Of a stretch of DNA of 8,705 bases, positions 6,001-8,705 are shown piece by piece (the stretch's first letter is position 1; every line of letters begins with the position of its first letter). The notes beneath the pieces were generated by a model that saw only the letters and a list, made by a program, of their open reading frames with translations, was not told the DNA's origin and searched no databases. A program made the translations under genes and the position numbers. Source of the stretch: Chloroflexota bacterium (GTDB lineage: Bacteria; Chloroflexota; Anaerolineae; B4-G1); assembly GCA_024232355.1 (NCBI GenBank), contig JAAEPW010000586.1, positions 1 to 8,705 on the forward strand. The letters are read 5' to 3'.

Positions 6001-8705
6001 ATTGCTAACGATGGTGTTGGTCAGGACTACTTGGGCCCCAGTCGAGTTATGAATCCCGCCCCCATCACTACCACTCTGGCCGCCAGTCAGGGTTAAGCTT
6101 TCTAACCAGACATTAACCCCACCTATTATCTCAATCACCCGTCCACCCTGCACAGCGTCCAGAGTAGTGGTGTACAGACCCGGTTGGGATGTACTCCAAT
6201 CGGTGTTGGTATAAGCCCCAATGATGGTCAGGTTCTTGTCGAGGCCAACTACCTCCTTGTCTCCCGCGTCATCATTGACCCCGGCACAATAACCCGCCAC
6301 CTTGACCGTGCCACCGGCAGCAGCATCAGCCACGGCTAGACGCACAGCCAGGGCGGTACTGTGTTGATAAACAGTGCTGCCATTATCAGGCGTGGCGTAA
6401 CAGTTACCTGTAGGGCTAACGGTCACATCCACATTAGAGGTATTATTGTTGGTATCACTATCCACCGAGGTGGTGGTAATTTCAACAGAGTTGTTGATGG
6501 TGCTGGTGATATAAATGGAATCGGTTATTTGCCCGGTGATAGTAATAACCCCCCCCTCACTGGGAGCCAAATCTTGCACCGCCCACACATAGCCGGGCGA
6601 GGTTTGCGTGATTGCCACGCCGTCGCTCATAATGCTGGTGACGCTCACGCTCACCGGGACGCTGTCGGTGATGATGACCCCGGTGGCGGTGTAGCTGCCG
6701 CTGTTGGAAAAGGCGAGGGTGTAGGTGATGATATCGCCGGGAGAGGCGGTAGTGGGGGTAACGGCTTTGCTGAGGCTGACATCAGCCTGAACCCCTTGAG
6801 CCTCGTAAGCGCCAATATCGCAAAAAGTGGTAAAAGTTCCGGGCCGGGTTTCGCCGCGCTGGTCAGTTGAGAGGTCACAGTTGCCAGTATTGATGGCCGG
6901 ACTGCCGGACAGCAAAGCGTGGGTGGGCGTATTGCCACCGTTATCTTGCAACGGGCCAAGGAGAGGGTTGGTGTTGATCAGGTCGCCGGTGGCGGTCAAC
7001 AGATTGTCACAAGGATCGTTGGATAAGTTATAGCCATTAGAAGTAAAAGTAGCGCTATTGGCGCAGTTGTCAAGTGTACCGCTAGTTGTTCTGGTATTAC
7101 TGGCAATTATAGTGTTCTTGAGTTCAAGTGTTCCACTTGCTCCAACATCAACAGCGGCGTCGGCAGCGCCATTGCCAGAAGTATTATTAAAAATGGTAGT
7201 ATTGGTGATTAGCACAACAGTATTGTTACCTGAAACAGAAATAGCCCCGCCCTCTTCGTCTGAATTGTTGCCAGAAAAGGTACTGTTAACCACAGTAACA
7301 AAAGCTCTGCCGGTAGCTCGAAACCCACCGCCTTCTCTTAAACCTGCATTGTTGCTTATAACAGCTGTATTGGTAATTGTAGCGCTAGTGCCGTTTGAAC
7401 CGTCGCCTGTAATGTAAAATGCCCCCCCCTGCCTGCCTGAAAGATTGTTTGAGATTATACTACCGGCTACAAGCAATGTGCCGCGGTCAACATAGATGCC
7501 GCCACCATTACCTCTATTATTGTAATCATGCTCGGTCACACTGTTTCCTGAAAGCTCACTATTTTTTATGACAGCGCTCGATTTGTTCCCCCCATTTCCT
7601 CTAACATAAATAGCCCCGCCTTCACTAAGTAAGGACGTGTTGTTTGAAAATACGCTGTTAGTTGCAAGCAACGCGGCCCCATTATAAAGATAAATACCTC
7701 CGCCCCCATAACTGTCATCACTCGTATTAGTATTTGTGGTTCTATTACTAATAACCCGGCTGCTTTCTATAACAACTTGTGCATCACTCCCACTAGCGTA
7801 GATAGCGCCGCCTTTACCTGAAGCGGCAATATTGTTGGTTAATATGCTGTCAGTAATAGTAACAGTATTGCTTGGATTTATCAGAATAGCGCCGCCATTG
7901 TCAGTAGCAACATAACCGCCGGTCAGGGTCAAATTTTCCAAGCCGACGTTAATAGCCCCGCCTATGAATATGACTCGCCCACCTTGCACAGCGTCCAGAG
8001 TGGTGGTTTGGGTGACGGGATAGGAGTTGACCCAATTTGTGTTGGTATAACCGCCGCGTATGGTCAGGTTCTTGCCGAGATCAACCACTTCCTTGTCGCC
8101 CACGTCATCATTGACCCCGGCACAATAACCCGCCACCTTGACCGTGCCACCGGCAGCAGCATCAGCCACAGCCAGACGCACGGCCAGAGCGGTGCTGTGT
8201 CGATAAACGGTAGTGCCATCATCGGGCGTGGCGTAACAGTTGCCTGTGGGGGTAACGGTCACATCCACATTAGATGTATTATTGGTGGTATCGCTATCCA
8301 CCGAGGTGGTCGTAATTTCAACAGAGTTGTTGATGGTGCTGGTAATGGCAATAATGTCGGTTATTTGCCCGGTGATGGTAATAATACCCTCAGCGCCGGC
8401 AGCCAAATCTTGCACCGCCCACTCATAACCGGGCAAGGTTTGCGTGATCGCCACGCCATCACTCATAACGCCGGTGACGTTCACGCTCGCCGGGATGCTG
8501 TCGGTGATAATCACATTGGTGGCAACACCAAGCCCCGCGTTAGAAAAGGCGAGGGTGTAGGTGATGGGTTCGCCGGGTACGGTTGTAAGAGTATTGACGC
8601 TTTTGACAATGGACAGGTCCGCTGGCAGCGGCTCATTCAACCACACCGTGATCTCATTAGCAGTGAAAGCCGCGCCCAAAACATCCAGGTCGCCGTCGCC
8701 ATCCA
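1..8705 (-). CDS. Giant multidomain surface/secreted protein (DUF11, beta-helix, Calx-beta), partial at both ends
   Basis: One frame, codons ending at positions 8703 to 1, reads 2,901 residues without a stop; the gene continues beyond both edges, so no start codon, signal peptide or C-terminal anchor can be seen. Domain order by window residue: FG-GAP/VCBS tail 1-24; DUF11 28-151; header plus beta-helix 155-577; choice-of-anchor-Q-like 578-634; DUF11 640-764; header plus beta-helix 767-1378; choice-of-anchor-Q-like 1379-1448; two DUF11 domains 1455-1709; header plus beta-helix 1712-2326; DUF11 2327-2455; four Calx-beta domains 2456-2896. The protein is rich in Thr, Ser, Asn and Gly, poor in Lys and Cys, and has no membrane segment in this part, which fits an exported protein. 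Families of this make-up act in adhesion or cell-surface structure; the exact role here is inferred. The frame holds across every C-run, and the protein stays family-like throughout, so I see no frameshift. Several separate genes are ruled out by the lack of stops. Confidence 0.95.
16..348 (-). other. Calx-beta domain 4
   Basis: About 111 residues (2786-2896): PQPTLSIGDETVNEGVGTAT, YVTGDGTALAGQDYTAV, LTIPAGDTTGNVDV, LDENNETFTITL, end GTITDNDD. This is the nearest to the family consensus of the four. It shares an exact 34-base stretch with Calx-beta 1. The residues after it (PPTLS, positions 1-15) match the start of domains 2 and 4, so a fifth Calx-beta domain most likely begins at the window edge. 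Confidence 0.92.
189..222 (-). repeat. 34-bp exact repeat shared by Calx-beta 4 and Calx-beta 1 (other copy at 1176-1209)
   Basis: Plus-strand CGACAGCCGTATAGTCCTGC and the following 14 bases are the same at both places and encode the TALAGQDYTAV core of the domain. The intervening Calx-beta 2 and 3 do not share it at DNA level. Confidence 0.85.
349..672 (-). other. Calx-beta domain 3
   Basis: About 108 residues (2678-2785): PPILTINNVTVNEGAGNATF, YVSSDGTAVAGEDYTA, LTVTAGITTGNVILPI, LDENSETYTVTLSNPANATI, end GTITDDD. All family positions are in place. The end ATIADDEGIGTITDDD is almost repeated in domain 4 (ATILDDEAIGTITDND), and both have an acidic cluster at the domain junction. Confidence 0.92.
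673..1002 (-). other. Calx-beta domain 2
   Basis: About 110 residues (2568-2677): PPTLSINDVLVNETGSTATF, YATYDGTAQASGDYTA, NLAAGDTTGNVIV, DDVADEGLESFYVRLGNPVN, end GTIIDNEG. The usual DYTA and ET positions are present, but the domain departs from its neighbours with LESFYVRL in place of NETFTITL, and MNLAAG replaces the common TIPAG. It is the most divergent of the four. Confidence 0.9.
1003..1338 (-). other. Calx-beta domain 1
   Basis: About 112 residues (2456-2567): PRVQFSSTTYNVDEDSGPAS, then YTTSNGTALAGQDYTAV, TLTIPAGSASETFDVPI, DETDETVNLSLSSP, and end TINDDDD. It has the family order of an N-terminal V-E strand, the NGTA-AGQDYTA motif, IPAG, and the E-E-T pair before the last strands. Calx-beta domains bind Ca2+ through acidic residues at their ends; the DDDD run at the junction supplies such residues. 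In bacteria they occur as tandem extracellular stalk modules. Confidence 0.92.
1176..1209 (-). repeat. 34-bp exact repeat in Calx-beta 1
   Basis: This is the partner of the repeat at 189-222. It lies at the same place within the domain, over the AGQDYTA motif; flanking identity falls off on both sides. Confidence 0.85.
1339..1725 (-). other. DUF11 domain 5 (before Calx-beta array)
   Basis: About 129 residues (2327-2455): KVDMEVTKTVNPTSATAGET, YTISFTNNGPG, ATNVVITDTIPVSL, YAWNVKDLSVGEWG, then TTFTNTAIIASITLDSNLAN and a close of LDVVVP. It follows the NWWG tail of beta-helix C and leads directly into Calx-beta 1. Its end differs from the cassette DUF11 copies, so like domain 3 it lies outside the duplicated block. 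Confidence 0.9.
1726..3570 (-). other. Parallel beta-helix module C with NWWG-type ending
   Basis: The header repeats the cassette pattern (NCYATPDDG, VKVAGYC, LTLRGGYTFTNW, then ILDAEASGRVV, IENLSLTNG). About 16 coils follow (1837-3219), opening with GGGLY or GGGIY and closing with IYSNTA. Instead of a choice-of-anchor-Q domain this helix ends with ISATGNWWGAENGPSGQGPG and a Cys-containing tail (TGCPTYP). The NWWG-GP ending is known from other right-handed beta-helix surface proteins. The coil DNA is AT-rich. The closest reading is a third, independently evolved helix on the shared header. Confidence 0.85.
1837..3219 (-). repeat. Array of about 16 beta-helix coils, diverged
   Basis: Units read GGGLYxxGGxxTMTDTxIYSNTA with variable loops. 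The TDT-or-SNS plus IYSNTA pattern is shared between units, but at DNA level they are clearly more diverged than in array B. Two coils share a variant core without the usual GGG (NKYGQVWLINSEVY near 3100 and NYQGQVWLTNSDVY near 2370), which points to an older internal duplication about nine coils apart. Confidence 0.8.
3450..3708 (-). repeat. 259-bp direct repeat, cassette C copy (others at 6285-6543 and 8121-8379)
   Basis: Three gap-free copies of the same block encode the end of a DUF11 domain (from TITGQI or equivalent) through NCYATP to the GYC of the beta-helix header. Counting by hand, this copy and the one at 8121-8379 differ at about 19 of 259 positions. The block crosses the domain boundary, so it is a duplication of DNA rather than only of a protein domain. 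Confidence 0.9.
3577..3963 (-). other. DUF11 domain 4 (cassette C)
   Basis: About 129 residues (1581-1709): PDLSIAKSVNPGAAQAGDTI, YTLTFSNTGTG, ATGVVITDSIPISV, YAWTVEDLSPGEGG and the shared end SVEITTTSVDSDTTNNTSNV. The first half resembles domain 3, while the second half is almost the same as domains 1 and 2 at both DNA and protein level. The domain therefore looks like a mosaic, with the shared 259-bp block joined to a domain-3-like first half. Confidence 0.9.
3964..4341 (-). other. DUF11 domain 3 (divergent, unpaired)
   Basis: About 126 residues (1455-1580): RDVSISKTVNPGTAQPGDTI, then YTITFSNAGIG, ADGVVITDNIPVSV, VWEVQDLAVNQT, and the end IFTNTAEITTTSADGNSDNN. Unlike domains 1, 2 and 4 it ends with the more common FTNTAEI form and is not followed by a beta-helix header but directly by another DUF11. 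It therefore lies outside the cassette duplication, as an extra spacer between cassettes B and C. Confidence 0.9.
4360..4569 (-). other. Choice-of-anchor-Q-like domain closing beta-helix B (longer variant)
   Basis: Residues 1379-1448 carry NSDPLLGPLADNGG, then HALPSNSPALEGAVC, TTDQRGSGFSRP and FCDIGAYE. It is about 13 residues longer than the cassette A copy because of an insert after the DNGG motif (AAGVDGEHPM region) and a longer Cys-to-DQRG spacing. The Cys pair before DQRG and at CDIGAYE is kept. Like the first copy it lies inside the protein, followed by a DUF11 domain after six residues. Confidence 0.8.
5755..5829 (-). repeat. 75-bp direct repeat inside coil array B, copy 1 (second copy at 5926-6000)
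   Basis: The 75 bases here and those at 5926-6000 align without gaps and differ at only a few positions; both run from GATGA-TGTGACTATACTGCC to AAGGCCGTATT on the plus strand. The offset is 171 bp, or two coils, which indicates that a two-coil unit was duplicated recently compared with the rest of the array. Confidence 0.85.
5926..6000 (-). repeat. 75-bp direct repeat inside coil array B, copy 2
   Basis: This is the partner of the repeat at 5755-5829. In protein terms both copies span the end of one coil (NTALxGxGR), the next GGGI-N start, and most of a coil with GGSIVT. The C-run differs between the copies: nine C at 5965-5973 here, interrupted by an A in the other copy. Confidence 0.85.
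6285..6543 (-). repeat. 259-bp direct repeat, cassette B copy
   Basis: This is the middle copy of the three-copy block. Length is identical to the others, with more scattered changes than between the other two (for example ACCTGTAGGGCT in place of GCCTACAGGGGT, on the plus strand). Like the others it joins a DUF11 end to a beta-helix header. Confidence 0.9.
6412..6786 (-). other. DUF11 domain 2 (cassette B)
   Basis: About 125 residues (640-764): ADVSLSKAVTPTTASPGDII, then YTLAFSNSG, ATGVIITDSVPVSV, VWAVQDLAPSEGG, and the final SVEITTTSVDSDTNNNTSNV. It starts five residues after the CDIGAYE end of cassette A and leads straight into the header of beta-helix B. The middle and end closely match DUF11 domain 1 (MSDGVAITQT, then PGY.WAVQDLA), so these two are the closest pair among the five and probably come from a cassette-level duplication. 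Confidence 0.9.
6802..6972 (-). other. Choice-of-anchor-Q-like domain closing beta-helix A
   Basis: Residues 578-634 start TNPLLGPLQDNGGNTPTHAL, continue SGSPAINTGNCD and DQRGETRPG, and end FCDIGAYE. The series PLLGPL-DNGG, HALL-GSPAI, DQRG-RP and CDIGAYE is the signature I associate with the choice-of-anchor Q family, which commonly follows a beta-helix. It carries a Cys pair (NCD and FCD), and another pair (NCA and PCD) lies just before it. Here it sits well inside the protein, so it probably caps the beta-helix rather than anchoring the protein. Confidence 0.8.
6973..8241 (-). other. Parallel beta-helix module A with Cys-containing header
   Basis: The module opens with a header (NCYATPDDG, then ALAVRLAVADAAAGGTVKVA, then GYCAG) followed by LTIRGGYTNTNW, TTLDAVQGGRV and LENLTLTGG. 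The header resembles the N-terminal cap of pectate-lyase-like or polymorphic outer-membrane-protein beta-helices. Its two Cys could form a disulfide outside the cell. About nine coils follow (7078-7896), each opening with GGAI, GGGI or similar and closing with a SNN or NNT turn; the Asn positions suggest an asparagine ladder. Coils are irregular, roughly 25-38 residues, and the DNA is AT-richer than the rest of the gene. I see no catalytic site, so a structural or binding role is more likely than polysaccharide cleavage. Confidence 0.85.
7078..7896 (-). repeat. Array of about nine beta-helix coils, irregular
   Basis: Units open with GGAI, GGGI, GGAF or GGGF and end with SNN, SGNN or NNT. Loops vary strongly, the longest being the TNTNTSDDSYGG region near 7700-7740 and the TEHDYNNRGN region near 7520. 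There is little DNA identity between units, so this is the most diverged of the three arrays. A run of eight C lies at 7422-7429, coding for a Gly-Gly pair with its flanking bases. Confidence 0.75.
8121..8379 (-). repeat. 259-bp direct repeat, cassette A copy
   Basis: This is the copy nearest the protein N-terminus. It shares with the cassette B copy a further matching stretch on the header side (plus-strand CATCATTGACCCCGG, with CTTGTC just before), which the cassette C copy lacks. On that side A and B are therefore closer to one another than to C. Confidence 0.9.
8251..8622 (-). other. DUF11 domain 1 (cassette A)
   Basis: About 124 residues (28-151) with the DUF11/TIGR01451 pattern: start ADLSIVKSVN, then PGEPITYTLAFSNAG, then ATNVIITDSIPASV, and an end that reads SVEITTTSVDSDTTNNTSNV. 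DUF11 domains are Ig-like beta-sandwich modules found in tandem in large bacterial surface proteins, where they act as spacers or stalks. This copy sits directly between the propeller tail and the first beta-helix header. Its last third is nearly identical to DUF11 domains 2 and 4, part of a shared duplicated block. Confidence 0.9.
8632..8703 (-). other. Tail of an FG-GAP/VCBS-like propeller repeat (partial domain)
   Basis: The first 24 residues in the window begin DGDGDLDVLGAA and end ITVWLNE. The DGDGDLDVL motif is the Ca-binding loop typical of FG-GAP/VCBS repeats, and the closing V-W-L-N resembles the IxWYEN/VxVLLN strand that ends such repeats. This suggests that a beta-propeller of several such repeats lies upstream, beyond position 8705. 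Only one incomplete repeat is visible, so the number of blades and whether this is FG-GAP or VCBS cannot be settled. Confidence 0.7.

Larger units (their letters stand above)
4669..6063 (-). repeat. Tandem array of about 17 beta-helix coils (24-32 residues each)
   Basis: Each unit reads approximately GGGIYN-x(2-3)-GSVVMTNTTVSSNTA with small length changes in the loop before the next GGG, giving DNA periods of roughly 72-96 bp. Conserved points are the Gly triplet, Ile-Tyr-Asn, the TN or SN turn, and the SSNT end. On the plus strand this appears as a recurring AATCCC-type run followed by GCCGTATTACTGCTGA about 20 bases on. The first units are the closest to one another; the last two (GGIIMD and GAGLYV) are degenerate, as expected at the end of a beta-helix. 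Confidence 0.9.
4570..6405 (-). other. Parallel beta-helix module B with Cys-containing header
   Basis: This module has the same header as module A (NCYATPDNG, VKVAGYCAG, then LTIIGAYTNTDW, TTLDAVQGGRV, LESLTLTGG). It is followed by the most regular coil series in the protein, about 17 coils, and by a stretch carrying a Cys pair (LNCD and GSCD) before the closing Q-like domain. The short, even coils predict a long, uniform helix. As in A, no catalytic triad is visible. A role as an adhesin stalk or in ligand binding is inference. Confidence 0.85.

Noticed and set aside
4669..6063. Regularly spaced repeats that could suggest a CRISPR array
   Set aside because: The units are degenerate, vary in length, and translate without interruption into beta-helix coils. 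There are no identical repeats with unique spacers.
6361..6870. 169-codon plus-strand frame, with similar shorter frames opposite the other cassettes (3415-3735, 8240-8428)
   Set aside because: Their mutual similarity results from the three-copy 259-bp block coding on the other strand, not from a conserved plus-strand gene family.
6651..6959. 102-codon frame on the minus strand in a different phase
   Set aside because: It overlaps the DUF11 2 and Q-like coding region in a shifted frame, and its Pro/Ala-rich product has no family features.
4820..7429. C-runs as evidence of assembly frameshifts
   Set aside because: The minus frame is intact and family-like on both sides of every run, so no frameshift needs to be assumed in this sequence.

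Overview
The whole window is the interior of one very large gene on the minus strand. Reading from position 8703 down to position 1 gives 2,901 codons in one frame with no stop codon. Neither the start codon nor the stop codon lies inside the window. The product is a repeat-built extracellular protein, probably cell-surface attached or secreted, and its ends must be sought outside the window. I see no other believable gene, no RNA gene, no mobile element and no CRISPR array. All other open frames are shadows of this low-complexity coding sequence.

Layout in protein order, which runs from high to low coordinates: the tail of an FG-GAP/VCBS-like propeller repeat (8632-8703); cassette A, made of a DUF11 domain, a short Cys-containing header, a parallel beta-helix array and a choice-of-anchor-Q-like cap (6802-8622); cassette B of the same design, with about 17 very regular beta-helix coils (4360-6786); an extra DUF11 domain (3964-4341); cassette C, made of DUF11, header, about 16 coils and a different NWWG-type ending (1726-3963); a fifth DUF11 domain (1339-1725); then four Calx-beta domains (16-1338) and the first residues of what looks like a fifth at the window edge.

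The protein looks assembled by duplication. A 259-bp block covering the end of a DUF11 domain and the start of the beta-helix header occurs three times without gaps. The coils that follow have diverged and differ in number. Cassette B contains an internal two-coil duplication and several runs of 9-10 C on the plus strand (GGG glycine codons on the coding strand). Base composition also shifts along the gene: the Calx-beta end is clearly GC-rich, while the coils of cassettes A and C are much more AT-rich.

Organism: this mix of DUF11, polymorphic beta-helix, choice-of-anchor-Q-like motifs and Calx-beta domains in one giant protein is typical of environmental bacteria with large surface proteomes. 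The header wording (RGGYT.TNW followed by TLDA...GRV) reminds me of Chloroflexota (Anaerolineae/Caldilineae-type) proteins. That is recollection rather than a search result, so the assignment is weak. The likely role is adhesion, cell-cell contact or surface-layer architecture. No catalytic residues were recognised.
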